Positions 19,385-27,787 of a DNA stretch of 35,280 nucleotides are shown here, one piece after another (positions within the stretch are counted from its first letter, which is position 1; the number at the start of each line of letters is the position of its first letter). Origin of the DNA: Cryobacterium sp. GTDB lineage: Bacteria > Actinomycetota > Actinomycetes > Actinomycetales > Microbacteriaceae. The DNA is taken from NCBI GenBank assembly GCA_019638975.1, contig JAHBST010000012.1, forward strand, positions 1 to 35,280, read 5' to 3'. Made by a program: the position numbers and the translations under genes. The notes beneath the pieces were generated by a model, which ran no database searches, was not told the origin of the DNA, and worked only from the letters and a program-made list of their open reading frames with translations.

Positions 19385-20334
19385 GCGACCTCCGCCTCGT
19401 TGCCGATGAGCAGCAGGTACAGGGCCGCCATTCTCACGGAGACTCCATTCGCGACTTGTTCTCGGACTGTCGACATCGGCGAATCCGCCGCACCCGAAGA
19501 AATCTCCAGTCCCCGATTCATCGGTCCCGGATGCATGACGAGCGTGTTGCCGGGCAATCGCCGCATGCGAACATCGTCGAGCCCCCAGTGCGTCGAGTAT
19601 TCGCGCTCGGTGGGAAAGAACGACTCGTGCATCCGCTCCGCCTGGATTCGCAACATCATGACGACATCGGGACCCGCCGCGAGCGCATGATCGAGGTCGA
19701 AGGCCACCTCGACGGGCCACGCGCGAACGGAAGGCGGGAGCAAGGTCGCGGGAGCGACGAGCGTCACGTGCGCACCGAGCGTCGTGAGCAACCAGACATT
19801 GGATCGAGCAACGCGAGAGTGCTCGATGTCGCCGACGATGGTCACGCGGCAACCGTCGAGCCCGTGTCCGCGCGCGTGGTCGCCGTGAAGCCTGCGCCGA
19901 ATCGTGAACGCGTCGAGGAGCGCCTGGGTCGGATGCTCGTGGGTGCCATCGCCCGCGTTGAGGATCTTCGCGTCGATCCAGCTGCTTCTTGCGAGAACCT
20001 CTGCGGCGCCGGATGCCGGATGCCTCACGATAACGGCATCCGCACCCATCGCGGCGAGGGTTTGCGCGGTGTCCTTGAGGCTTTCCCCCTTGGAGACGCT
20101 CGAGCCCTTCGCGGAAAAGGTGATGACGTCCGCACTCAAACGCTTTGCGGCGACTTCGAAGGAGATTTTGGTCCGCGTCGAATCCTCGTAGAACAAGTTG
20201 ACGATGGTCTTGCCGCGCAACGCGGGCAATCGGGGAACTTCGCGGCCCGCGACGTCGGACATGTCTTCTGCCACGTCGAGAATGTCAATCGCTTCGTCCC
20301 GACTGATCGACTTCGTGCTGACCAAATGCTTCAT
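19381..20334 (-). CDS. pyrB: Aspartate carbamoyltransferase catalytic chain
   Basis: PyrB joins carbamoyl phosphate with aspartate. The 317-residue chain has the carbamoyl-phosphate motif DSTRTK at 51-56, the mobile-loop [12 protein letters not shown] at 78-89, and HPTQALLD at 134-141. No pyrI regulatory chain is adjacent, as expected for Actinobacteria, so control should come from PyrR rather than an allosteric subunit. The ATG at 20334 overlaps the pyrR stop by four bases (ATGA) with no separate ribosome site, suggesting its translation depends on ribosomes finishing pyrR. Confidence 0.97.
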   Translation of the reverse strand: MKHLVSTKSISRDEAIDILDVAEDMSDVAGREVPRLPALRGKTIVNLFYEDSTRTKISFEVAAKRLSADVITFSAKGSSVSKGESLKDTAQTLAAMGADAVIVRHPASGAAEVLARSSWIDAKILNAGDGTHEHPTQALLDAFTIRRRLHGDHARGHGLDGCRVTIVGDIEHSRVARSNVWLLTTLGAHVTLVAPATLLPPSVRAWPVEVAFDLDHALAAGPDVVMMLRIQAERMHESFFPTEREYSTHWGLDDVRMRRLPGNTLVMHPGPMNRGLEISSGAADSPMSTVREQVANGVSVRMAALYLLLIGNEAEVA

Positions 20335-20861
20335 GGTTCGATCGCCACGTCTTCCGCGCCGTCCACGTCGTGGAGCCGGACGTTGATCCGTTCGGCGAGC
20401 GAGCTCGGCAGATTCTTCCCCACGAAGTCGGCCCTGATGGGCAACTCGCGATGGCCGCGGTCGACGAGAACCGCGAGGCGGACCGCGCGCGGCCGTCCCA
20501 GGTCGGCCAAGGCATCCAGCGCTGCGCGGACGGTCCGCCCGGAGAACAGCACGTCGTCCACGAGAACGACCGTCTTGCCGTCGATTCCGCTTGGCGGGAT
20601 GCGCGTCGGTTGCGGAGTGCGCGTGAGCGTGCGGTTCAAATCGTCGCGATACATGGTGACGTCGAGAGTCCCCACGGTGCCGCTGCCGGGCTCGATCGAT
20701 TCGAGAATCGCACCGATTCGACTGGCGAGCACGGCTCCGCGCGTGGGAATGCCGAGAGTCACGAGGTCCGAGCCGCCGCGATTGGACTCGAGGATTTCGT
20801 GCGAGATTCGCGTCAGCGCGCGAGAGATATCAGCCTGCTGCATGACGGTGCGTGCAGTCAA
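20331..20861 (-). CDS. pyrR: Pyrimidine operon regulator PyrR (uracil phosphoribosyltransferase fold)
   Basis: PyrR binds UMP or UTP and then an RNA loop in pyr mRNA, lowering operon expression; many PyrR proteins also have uracil phosphoribosyltransferase activity. The 176 residues carry the PRPP-binding motif [13 protein letters not shown] at 98-110 and family segments [13 protein letters not shown] (37-49) and DVTMYRDDL (67-75). The start is read as TTG at 20861 because a strong AAGGAGGT lies four bases upstream, and actinobacterial PyrR has residues before MQQADISR. The ATG at 20843 is the alternative. It is first in the pyr block, 69 bases after nusB, behind a PyrR-type hairpin. Confidence 0.95.
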   Translation of the reverse strand: MTARTVMQQADISRALTRISHEILESNRGGSDLVTLGIPTRGAVLASRIGAILESIEPGSGTVGTLDVTMYRDDLNRTLTRTPQPTRIPPSGIDGKTVVLVDDVLFSGRTVRAALDALADLGRPRAVRLAVLVDRGHRELPIRADFVGKNLPSSLAERINVRLHDVDGAEDVAIEP

Positions 20862-20865
20862 TCTG

Positions 20866-20873
20866 ACCTCCTT
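20866..20873 (-). promoter_or_regulatory. Strong Shine-Dalgarno sequence deciding the pyrR start
   Basis: The minus strand reads AAGGAGGT, close to a full complement of the 16S rRNA 3' end, four bases before the TTG at 20861. It favours the rare TTG start over the ATG at 20843. It begins two bases after the 3' side of the putative PyrR hairpin, so protein bound there could block ribosome entry. Confidence 0.85.
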
Positions 20874-20875
20874 CC

Positions 20876-20891
20876 CCGTCTCACTGGACGG
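20876..20891 (-). promoter_or_regulatory. PyrR binding loop RNA hairpin
   Basis: The minus strand reads CCGTC-CAGTGA-GACGG: a perfect five-base-pair stem with a six-base loop. The loop fits the CNGNGA hexaloop, and UCCAGUGAG fits the UCCNGNGAG core, of known PyrR binding loops. It ends two bases before the pyrR ribosome site. In Mycobacterium smegmatis PyrR acts by translational repression at such a site near the first ribosome-binding site, unlike the Bacillus attenuation mechanism. No antiterminator or terminator pair is visible here, which fits the translational mode. Confidence 0.85.
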
Positions 20892-20917
20892 TTGTTAAAG
20901 GATGTCGTTCCTCAGCA

Positions 20918-20923
20918 ACTATA
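20918..20923 (-). promoter_or_regulatory. Possible -10 element for pyrR
   Basis: The minus strand reads TATAGT in the nusB-pyrR spacer, about 57 bases ahead of the pyrR start. A transcript starting just downstream would have a short leader holding only the PyrR hairpin and ribosome site. No good -35 hexamer lies 16-18 bases upstream; TTGCAC occurs at 21 bases. This is a weak call, and pyrR may instead be read through from nusB. Confidence 0.3.
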
Positions 20924-20930
20924 ACCGTGC

Positions 20931-21344
20931 TCACGCTCGCGATTGTGCAATTCGGCCGAGAAGGCCGTTCACGAAACCCGCGGAGTCTTCCGTGCTGTAA
21001 GTGCGGGCCGCCTCGACGGCTTCCGCGATCGCAACGCCATCCGGCACGTCGGGGTTGAACAACATTTCCCACAACGCGATTCGCACGATCGCCCGGTCGA
21101 GCGCCGGCATCCTCGAAATTGTCCAACCCTGCGCAAAAGTCTCGATCAATTCATCGATCTCGATTCGATGGCGGTCGACGCCATCGATGATGTCGTGCGC
21201 GTAACGCCACGAGCCCTCTCGCCGTTGATCTTCGGCGGCGCGAACGGACTCGACGGCGAGAGCCGCGGAAATCGGCTCCGATCGCAGATCCGCGCCGTAC
21301 AGTACATCGAGCGCACGCTTGCGTGACTTCGTGCGCGCGCTCAT
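20931..21344 (-). CDS. nusB: Transcription antitermination factor NusB
   Basis: NusB, with NusE (S10), joins boxA antitermination complexes on rRNA operons. The 137-residue all-helical protein has the family opening ARTKSRKRALDVLYGADLR and the conserved C-terminal FVNGLLGRIA. The ATG at 21344 is 16 bases after the efp stop; no clear ribosome site is visible. The frame is open 88 codons upstream inside efp, but that part has no NusB similarity. The efp-nusB-pyr order is found in other Actinobacteria; in Streptomyces bldD lies between nusB and pyrR and is absent here. Confidence 0.95.
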   Translation of the reverse strand: MSARTKSRKRALDVLYGADLRSEPISAALAVESVRAAEDQRREGSWRYAHDIIDGVDRHRIEIDELIETFAQGWTISRMPALDRAIVRIALWEMLFNPDVPDGVAIAEAVEAARTYSTEDSAGFVNGLLGRIAQSRA

Positions 21345-21360
21345 GTCGAGGAGTGCCGAT

Positions 21361-21924
21361 TCAGTCGTTGACGCGGCCGAGGTAATCCCCCGTGCGCGTG
21401 TCGACTTTGACTTTGGTGTTTTGTTCGACGAACAGGGGAACCTGGATCTGGAATCCGGTCTCCACGGTCGCGGGCTTCGTGCCACCCGTCGACCGGTCGC
21501 CCTGGAGCCCCGGTTCCGTGTGCGTGATTTCGAGCACGACGGATGCCGGAAGCTCGACGTAGAGCGGTGCGCCGTCGTGGAGCGCGATCGTGACGTTCTG
21601 ATTCTCAAGCATGAAGTTCGGCGCGTCGCCGACTTGCTCTTCGCTCAGCGTGATTTGGTCGTAATCGGACACGTTCATGAAGACGTAGCCGTCGCCGTCC
21701 TTGTAGAGGTATTGGAAGTCGGAGCGGTCCACCGTTTCGAGTTCGATCTTGGCTCCCGCGTTGAAGGTGCGGTCGATAGTCTTTCCCGTGCGGACGTTCT
21801 TGACCTTCGTGCGGACGAAGGCCCCGCCTTTGCCCGGCTTCACGTGCTGGAATTCGATGACGGTCCACAGCCCGCCGTCCATGTTGAGTACAACGCCGTT
21901 TCGAATATCCGCAGTTGAGGCCAT
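21361..21924 (-). CDS. efp: Translation elongation factor P
   Basis: EF-P rescues ribosomes stalled on polyproline stretches. The 187 residues form the three-domain beta-barrel protein, with VTHTEPG-like [13 protein letters not shown] and the C-terminal signature for the third domain. The tip loop of domain I reads KPGKGGAF, with Lys32 at the position that is modified or used bare to contact the tRNA. Many other actinobacterial EF-Ps have PGKGP, thought to work without modification; here the last residue is Gly. The ATG at 21924 lies 16 bases after aroQ. Confidence 0.96.
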   Translation of the reverse strand: MASTADIRNGVVLNMDGGLWTVIEFQHVKPGKGGAFVRTKVKNVRTGKTIDRTFNAGAKIELETVDRSDFQYLYKDGDGYVFMNVSDYDQITLSEEQVGDAPNFMLENQNVTIALHDGAPLYVELPASVVLEITHTEPGLQGDRSTGGTKPATVETGFQIQVPLFVEQNTKVKVDTRTGDYLGRVND

Positions 21925-21940
21925 CCCCCAAGTTTATGGG

Positions 21941-22378
21941 TCAGCCGGTACGCCGACGAACCAGTTCGAGCGCGAGGTGGTAGGACTCGAACCCGAAACC
22001 CGCGATGACGCCCGTCGCGACGGCCGAGATCACGCTCGAATGCCGAAACGTTTCGCGCGCATACGGATTCGTGATGTGCACTTCGACCAGAGTCAGTCCT
22101 GCAGCAGTCACGAGAGCCGCCGCGTCCCGAACGGAATAGGAGTAGTGAGTGAACGCCGCCGGATTGAGGATCACGTGAGAGTGCGAATCGACCGCTTCGT
22201 GCAGCCAGCCGATGAGCTCCGCTTCGTCATCCGTCTGGCGCAGCTCGAGTTCTGCATCTCCCGAATCGGCCGTCAAGCGGGTGCGCAAGTCCTCGAGGTC
22301 GAGCGAGCCGTAGATTTCCGGCTCCCTGCTGCCGAGCCGCCCCAGGTTCGGACCGTTGAGAACGAGTACGCGCGTCAT
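21941..22378 (-). CDS. aroQ: 3-Dehydroquinate dehydratase, type II
   Basis: AroQ dehydrates 3-dehydroquinate to 3-dehydroshikimate. The 145-residue protein is the small dodecameric type II enzyme. The opening VLVLNGPNLGRLG, catalytic Arg and Tyr in GSREPEIYG (about 16-24), substrate-binding ILNPAAFTHYS and catalytic His in EVHITNPYARE are intact. The frame opens 18 codons further upstream, but the ATG at 22378 gives the usual N-terminus. It lies ten bases after aroB, in the run aroC-aroK-aroB-aroQ that matches the mycobacterial order. Confidence 0.96.
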   Translation of the reverse strand: MTRVLVLNGPNLGRLGSREPEIYGSLDLEDLRTRLTADSGDAELELRQTDDEAELIGWLHEAVDSHSHVILNPAAFTHYSYSVRDAAALVTAAGLTLVEVHITNPYARETFRHSSVISAVATGVIAGFGFESYHLALELVRRRTG

Positions 22379-22388
22379 GCCAGCAACT

Positions 22389-23456
22389 CTAACCGCCGAC
22401 TTCTTGCCACGCGGCGAACAAGAGCGACTCATCCGGGCCGGGAAGAATGGTCGGTCGCGCGACGTCGTCCAGAATGACGAATCGGAGAAGCTCGCCCCGA
22501 GCCTTCTTGTCCCGCTTCATGACGCTCATGAGCGTGTTCCAGCGGCCCACAGGGTACGTGATCGGCAATCCGATTCCGGTCAAGAGCGCGCGATGCCGCG
22601 CCACGACGTCGTCTCCGAGCCGGCCGGCAAGTCGGGCCAGCTCTGCGGCGAACACCATTCCGACGGCTACCGCATCTCCGTGCCGCCACCGGAATCGTTC
22701 CGCGTACTCGATGGCGTGGCCGAGCGTGTGGCCGTAGTTGAGGATCTCCCTCATGCCGGTCTCGCGAAAATCTTCGCCGACAACGCGCGCCTTCACGCCG
22801 ACGGACAATTCGACGAGATTCTGGAATTCGGTTGTCGCGGTGTCGGTCGCCACGCCGAGATCTCGCTCCAGAATGTCGAGGATTTCCGGGTCGGCGATGA
22901 AACCGCACTTCACGATTTCCGCGAACCCGGAGAGTGTTTCGGCGCGATCGAGACCGGCGAGGATGTCCAGATCCGCGATGACGGCGGATGGCGCGAAAAA
23001 GGTTCCCACCAGATTCTTTCCTTCGGACGTGTTGACGCCCGTCTTTCCGCCGATCGCGGCATCCACCATGCCGAGAACCGTCGTCGGCACCAGGATCGAT
23101 TGCACTCCCCGCAACCACGTCGACGCGACGAATCCGGCAAGATCGGTCGCGGCGCCCCCGCCGAACCCGATGATGGCATCCGATCTCGTGAAATCCGCGG
23201 TGCCCAGAATCTGCCAGCAAAAAGCCGCGACCTCGATGCGTTTTGCCGCTTCGCCGTCAGGGATCTCGGCTAGCAAGACCTCGAATTCTCCGGAGAGCTG
23301 CTCGCGCATCGCGCTCGCAAGATTCGACAGTGACGGTTGATGGATGAGGAGGACTTTGCGCACCGAATTTCCAAGCCGGGCGCCGACATCCGCGATGATG
23401 CCGCGGCCGATGTGGACGTCGTAAGGCTGGCTTCCCGACACCGTGATGGCCGTCAT
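22389..23456 (-). CDS. aroB: 3-Dehydroquinate synthase
   Basis: AroB converts DAHP to 3-dehydroquinate, using NAD and a divalent metal. The 355-residue protein shows the NAD-binding GFGGGAATDLAGFVA, the PTTVLGMVDAAIGGKTGVN core and the metal-binding ILNYGHTLGHAIEY segment. The ATG at 23456 overlaps the aroK stop by four bases; the frame extends eight codons further upstream, with no support. DAHP synthase itself is not in the window. Confidence 0.96.
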   Translation of the reverse strand: MTAITVSGSQPYDVHIGRGIIADVGARLGNSVRKVLLIHQPSLSNLASAMREQLSGEFEVLLAEIPDGEAAKRIEVAAFCWQILGTADFTRSDAIIGFGGGAATDLAGFVASTWLRGVQSILVPTTVLGMVDAAIGGKTGVNTSEGKNLVGTFFAPSAVIADLDILAGLDRAETLSGFAEIVKCGFIADPEILDILERDLGVATDTATTEFQNLVELSVGVKARVVGEDFRETGMREILNYGHTLGHAIEYAERFRWRHGDAVAVGMVFAAELARLAGRLGDDVVARHRALLTGIGLPITYPVGRWNTLMSVMKRDKKARGELLRFVILDDVARPTILPGPDESLLFAAWQEVGG

Positions 23457-23965
23457 GTCATGCCCTCCTTCTGGATCCACTCCGCGAGCTCATGCGCGAG
23501 GGATGTGGCGGTTCGAGTGGAACTGTCGACCGTGCGCGTCGCGAGGCGATCGTACAGTTCCCGTCGCTCTTCGACGATGCGCTTCCACGAATCGAGCCCG
23601 TCGCGAAGCAAAGGGCGGGATGTTCCCGTGATGCGGTGATTGACGGCATCCGGGGATACCGTGACGAGGACGACACGCAAACCTCTCAGGTCTGCTTGCG
23701 TTTCCATGTTCAACACGGCACCTCCGCCCAGGGCGACAACGGCGCTTTCGGTCAAAGCCTTCGCCACTTCCTGACGCTCGACTGCGCGAAACCACTCCTC
23801 GCCTCGCTCGGCGAAAATCATGGCAATGGGACCGTATCGGGCGGCAATTCTGCGATCCGTATCGACGAACGGAACTCGCAGCAGCTTGGCAACCAGCTTT
23901 CCCAGCACGCTTTTGCCTGCGCCGGGCGGACCGATGACGACGAGGAATGGTTTTTGGGCCGTCAT
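23453..23965 (-). CDS. aroK: Shikimate kinase
   Basis: AroK phosphorylates shikimate with ATP. The 170-residue P-loop protein has Walker A GPPGAGKS near residues 12-19, the shikimate-binding FVDTDRRI near 33-40, a substrate-binding FRAVERQE helix, the GGGA loop near 80 and the lid Arg in TSRPLL. All key positions are present. The ATG at 23965 overlaps the aroC stop by four bases, and its own stop overlaps the aroB start in the same way. Confidence 0.96.
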   Translation of the reverse strand: MTAQKPFLVVIGPPGAGKSVLGKLVAKLLRVPFVDTDRRIAARYGPIAMIFAERGEEWFRAVERQEVAKALTESAVVALGGGAVLNMETQADLRGLRVVLVTVSPDAVNHRITGTSRPLLRDGLDSWKRIVEERRELYDRLATRTVDSSTRTATSLAHELAEWIQKEGMT

Positions 23966-25182
23966 CGGAACTTTTCAATGGCCCCCGGGGTACCGCCCGA
24001 GGTTCGCAGGTTCTTCGGAATCGCGTCGAGGTATCCGCGGAGATTTCGTCGGGTCTCCTCGATGGAGTCACCACCGAACTTTTCGAGCAGCGAATTCGCG
24101 AGCACGAGCGCGACCATCGCCTCGGCGACGATGCCGGCAGCCGGCACCGCGCACACATCGGACCGCTGGTGGTGGGCTTCTGCCGTACCGCCGGTAGCCA
24201 CGTCGATCGTGCGAAGAGCGTGAGGCACCGTGGAGATCGGCTTCATGGCGGCTCGTACCCGCAACACGTCGCCCGTGCTCATTCCGCCCTCGGTTCCCCC
24301 GGCCCGCCCGGTGGATCGTCGGATCCCGGACTCGGTCGCGAACAATTCGTCGTGCGCCCGGGAGCCGCGCCGCGAGGCGGAAAGAAATCCGTCGCCCACT
24401 TCGACGCCTTTGATCGCCTGAATGCCCATGAGCGCCGATGCGAGTTGAGCGTCGAGTCGACGATCCCAGTGCGTATACGACCCCAGTCCGGGAGGAAGGC
24501 CGTACGCGAGGACCTCCACGACCCCGCCGAGCGTGTCTCCATCCTTTTGCGCGGCATCCACTTCGGCAATCATGAGCGCACTCGTGGCCGGGTCGGCGCA
24601 CCGCAGCGGATCGTCATCGAGTCGAGGGACGTCAGCAGCCCCCGGCGTCGTCGCGTCGTCGGGAACTCGAACGGGCCCGATCGAGACCGTGTGGCTGAGG
24701 AGCTGAATCCCGACTTCAGCGAGAAATCTGCGGGCGACGGCGCCCAAAGCAACTCGTGCCGCAGTCTCTCTCGCGCTCGCGCGTTCCAGCACGTTTCTCG
24801 CTTCGTCGAAACCGTACTTCTGCATGCCGACGAGGTCGGCGTGTCCCGGCCTCGGCCTCGTGAGCGGCGCCCCGCGACCCTTCGGAAGCAATGCCGCGTC
24901 GACCGGTTCCGTGCTCATGACCTCGACCCAGCGGGGCCATTCGGTGTTGCCGATCCGCACGGCGATCGGACTGCCCATAGTGAGCCCGAACCGGATGCCG
25001 CTCGAAATCGTCAGTTCGTCTTCCTCGAACTTCTGGCGGGCACCGCGACCGTATCCAAGCCGCCGTCGCGCGAGGTCGGCACGAATGTCGTCGAGGCCTA
25101 CGCGGATGCCGGATGGGAGCCCTTCGAGAATGGCGACAAGCTCAGGCCCGTGCGATTCCCCTGCCGTGAGCCATCGAAGCAT
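23962..25182 (-). CDS. aroC: Chorismate synthase
   Basis: AroC makes chorismate from 5-enolpyruvylshikimate 3-phosphate with reduced FMN. The 406-residue protein opens [20 protein letters not shown] and carries GYGRGAR near 45-51 and the late signature [22 protein letters not shown] chose the ATG at 25182 because GGGAGGA lies about eight bases upstream; the in-frame GTG at 25188 would be too close to it. AroA, which supplies the substrate, is not in the window. Confidence 0.96.
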   Translation of the reverse strand: MLRWLTAGESHGPELVAILEGLPSGIRVGLDDIRADLARRRLGYGRGARQKFEEDELTISSGIRFGLTMGSPIAVRIGNTEWPRWVEVMSTEPVDAALLPKGRGAPLTRPRPGHADLVGMQKYGFDEARNVLERASARETAARVALGAVARRFLAEVGIQLLSHTVSIGPVRVPDDATTPGAADVPRLDDDPLRCADPATSALMIAEVDAAQKDGDTLGGVVEVLAYGLPPGLGSYTHWDRRLDAQLASALMGIQAIKGVEVGDGFLSASRRGSRAHDELFATESGIRRSTGRAGGTEGGMSTGDVLRVRAAMKPISTVPHALRTIDVATGGTAEAHHQRSDVCAVPAAGIVAEAMVALVLANSLLEKFGGDSIEETRRNLRGYLDAIPKNLRTSGGTPGAIEKFR

Positions 25183-25200
25183 GGTCACATCCTCCCATGA

Positions 25201-26040
25201 TCACGAGGCGGCGGATGCCACGCGCGTCATGGCGTCGAGCACTTTCGCTTCCCCCGGCAAGGGCACGTCGGGTGAGCCGACGAAGAATATTCGGACCTGG
25301 AGGAGAGCCTGATAGACGAGCATGCGCAATCCATGGTTTGCGACTTCGCCCCCAGCCTCGAGCCACAGTCTCGCAACTCGTGTCGGCCAGGGGTCGTACG
25401 CGATGTCGACAAGGGGCACGGAGCCGCGCACGCGGGAAAGAGCGTCCTTCGCGAGTTCGGCGGTGCCCGGCAGAGTGCTCACGACGACATCGGGGTGCCC
25501 CGGATCCGCATCGAGACCCACTTCCTCGACGGTCATCCCGAGTTCGGCCGCGAGTGTCGCCAACGGCGCCGAAGCTCCCGGAGTGCGCGTGGCGACGACG
25601 AGCTGCCGCGCGCCGCGATGAGCGAGAGCGAGCGCGACGGAAGCGGCCGTCGCACCGCTGCCGAGGATGAGGGCTCGGTCGATCGCGCCGGGAAACGCCT
25701 CCGCGAGGACTTGCTCGACTCCCCCGACATCCGTGTTGAAGCCTCGCATGACCCCCTCGGTCAAGAGCACCGTGTTCGCGGCGCCGACGCGCGCGGTCAC
25801 GGAATCGTGTTCGTCGAGAAAAGGCAGGATTTCGCGCTTGAGCGGCATGGTGAGCGAGAGGCCGCGCCACGACGGTTCGAGTGACGCGAGAAATGCGCCG
25901 AGTTCACCGGATCGGACCTCAATCGCCGTATAGTCCCACGCAACCCCGAGTTCGCGGTATGCCGCCGCGTGCACGGCCGGGGATCTCGAGTGCGAAATGG
26001 GCGACCCGAGCACCGCGAGGAGACGCGGAACATCACCCAC
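25201..26040 (-). CDS. aroE: Shikimate dehydrogenase
   Basis: AroE reduces 3-dehydroshikimate to shikimate with NADPH. The 279-residue protein has the shikimate-binding SPISHSRSPAVHAAAYRE near 13-30, catalytic Lys in LTMPLKRE, the conserved Asp in FNTDVGG and a nucleotide-binding LGSGATAASVALALA. The start is GTG at 26040, overlapping the mltG stop by eight bases. It is 18 bases upstream of aroC, so the five shikimate genes here form one run. Confidence 0.93.
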   Translation of the reverse strand: MGDVPRLLAVLGSPISHSRSPAVHAAAYRELGVAWDYTAIEVRSGELGAFLASLEPSWRGLSLTMPLKREILPFLDEHDSVTARVGAANTVLLTEGVMRGFNTDVGGVEQVLAEAFPGAIDRALILGSGATAASVALALAHRGARQLVVATRTPGASAPLATLAAELGMTVEEVGLDADPGHPDVVVSTLPGTAELAKDALSRVRGSVPLVDIAYDPWPTRVARLWLEAGGEVANHGLRMLVYQALLQVRIFFVGSPDVPLPGEAKVLDAMTRVASAAS

Positions 26041-27316
26041 AGTTTGGGCTTTGCGAAGTCCTGCACCACTCCTGCAACTTCTTCACGGCTGCGTTGTGCT
26101 GTTGCAACGTCACCGAGAAGACGGTTTCACCCGTATCCAGGTTGACGGGGACGAAGTAGAACCATGGTCCGTCGACGGGGTGAAGCGCGGCATCGATCGC
26201 GAGATCCCCCGCCGCCCCGATCGGGCCGATCGGCAGACCCGGGTTGGCATAGGTGTTGTATTTATTGGATTTGTCCGCACGCTCGGCGGATGTCGTCCAA
26301 ACCGTGTGGGTTCGTCCGGTCCCGTACGAGACCGTCGCGTCGGACTCCAGGTGCCAGCCGTTGTCGAGCCGATTGGTGAACACCCTCGACACTTTGTAAA
26401 AGTCCTTCGAATCCCGGCCCGCTTCGCGCTGGATGATGGATGCGAGCGTGAGCACTTTCAAACGATCGTCCGGTGCGACGCCCGCGGCATCCAGCGAAGC
26501 GAACGTTCGGTCCACGAGGGTTTTCAGGACGCTCGAGGCATCCACTCCGGGATCGAATTTGTACGTGGCGGGGAAAAGATATCCTTCGAGGCTCGGCGCT
26601 TTCTTCGAGACGCCGTACACCGTCGGGTCCTTCGCGGCGGCCTCGAAATCCGCCACGGGAATGTCCGTTGCGGTGCTCAGGATGTCGAACACCTGATCGA
26701 TGCTCTTGCCTTCCGGGATGAGGGCCGTGTGTTCGACCCGACTCGACGGGTTCTGCAAAGCGGCCAGTGCCGCCGCCGAACTCATCTTTTCGGCCAGCAC
26801 GTAATATCCCGGGAAGAACTGGACCGGAGTCTTTTGAGCCAGCAAGAGCCGATAGAACGTGTCGAAATTCTTGATGACTCCCGCGTCGAGCAGGGAATTC
26901 GTCACTTCGACTCCCGTGTCGCCGCTCGAGATCACGATCGTCGCCTGACCGGTTCCCTCGCCGTGATAGTCCGGCGGAGGAAGCTCCCACCCCATGAGTT
27001 TGCGAATTTGCGGTTCATAATTGCTCCACGCGTACGCGGCGCCACCACCGGTCAGACCGAGAATGACGACGACGGCGATGAGCCACCCGAGCCAGCGGCG
27101 CCTCTTCCGTGCGGGAACGCTCTTCGGTCGCCGCGAGCCCTTGGGAGCTTTCGCGCTGTTCGCTCCGCGAGACCATGAGCGAGTCGAGGCGCGGGCATTC
27201 TCTGCTTCGCGCGCTTCGCGACGAGATTGCGGTGGAGCGGAACTTCCGGCAGCACCGGTTGCCGATCCGTCGGGCTGAGAGGAGAAGATCTCGTCCCAGC
27301 GGGGTTCGTCAGCCAC
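26033..27316 (-). CDS. mltG: Endolytic peptidoglycan transglycosylase MltG (YceG-like)
   Basis: MltG cuts nascent glycan strands in the membrane and is thought to set peptidoglycan chain length. The 427-residue protein has a long, charged, Ser/Arg-rich cytoplasmic tail (about 1-72), one membrane segment (about 75-97), a LysM-like domain and a YceG catalytic domain. The motif EGYLFPATY is at 244-252, and the catalytic Glu is at 298 in ASIIQREAG. The start is GTG at 27316 with AAGGA about ten bases upstream, six bases after the ruvX stop. The order alaS-ruvX-mltG-aroE is conserved in Actinobacteria. Confidence 0.94.
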   Translation of the reverse strand: MADEPRWDEIFSSQPDGSATGAAGSSAPPQSRREAREAENARASTRSWSRGANSAKAPKGSRRPKSVPARKRRRWLGWLIAVVVILGLTGGGAAYAWSNYEPQIRKLMGWELPPPDYHGEGTGQATIVISSGDTGVEVTNSLLDAGVIKNFDTFYRLLLAQKTPVQFFPGYYVLAEKMSSAAALAALQNPSSRVEHTALIPEGKSIDQVFDILSTATDIPVADFEAAAKDPTVYGVSKKAPSLEGYLFPATYKFDPGVDASSVLKTLVDRTFASLDAAGVAPDDRLKVLTLASIIQREAGRDSKDFYKVSRVFTNRLDNGWHLESDATVSYGTGRTHTVWTTSAERADKSNKYNTYANPGLPIGPIGAAGDLAIDAALHPVDGPWFYFVPVNLDTGETVFSVTLQQHNAAVKKLQEWCRTSQSPNCG

Positions 27317-27322
27317 GATTCG

Positions 27323-27787
27323 CTATCCTTCGTTTCGCACGATCAGTTCTCCGGGCGGTTGCCCACGGCCGCGCTCGGAGTCGAGAGCATGTTGCAAAAT
27401 TATAGTTGCGGCCACCTGATCGATGACCGGACGCGAGCGGCGAACATCCTGTCCGGCATCTCGCAGCGAACGCTGAGCCGAGACGGTCGACAAACGCTCG
27501 TCGACGAGACGCACGGGCACTTCGGATGCCGCGGCGAGTTCCTCCGCAAAGTCGCGCGCATCTGCCGTCGACGCCGTCGACCCCCCGGACAGCGACAAGG
27601 GCAATCCGACGACGAACTCCATCGCGCCGTGCTCGACCCCGAGTCGGAGGAGTTGGGCGATGTCGTCCGCGCCGCGCCGGACCGTCGACACGGGGACCAC
27701 GACCGAACCTTCCGCATCGCAGCGGGCAACGCCGATTCGGACGCGACCCACGTCGATTCCGAGCCGCACTCCCAAACGCAGCGTCAC
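27323..27787 (-). CDS. ruvX: Putative pre-16S rRNA nuclease / Holliday junction resolvase family (YqgF/RuvX)
   Basis: The 154-residue RNase H-fold protein has the first catalytic Asp in RLGIDVGRVRIGVA (8-21), the VVGLPLSLSGG segment, and the later Glu in LVDERLST. The family is linked to 16S rRNA 5'-end maturation in E. coli and has also been called a Holliday junction resolvase. The start is GTG at 27787, overlapping the alaS stop by four bases (GTGA), so it is probably coupled to alaS. Confidence 0.92.
   Translation of the reverse strand: MTLRLGVRLGIDVGRVRIGVARCDAEGSVVVPVSTVRRGADDIAQLLRLGVEHGAMEFVVGLPLSLSGGSTASTADARDFAEELAAASEVPVRLVDERLSTVSAQRSLRDAGQDVRRSRPVIDQVAATIILQHALDSERGRGQPPGELIVRNEG

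Noticed and set aside
20506-20530. A Bacillus-type pyr attenuator within the pyr block
   Set aside because: No terminator with a T-run is found after the PyrR hairpin; the hairpin beside the ribosome site fits translational control better.
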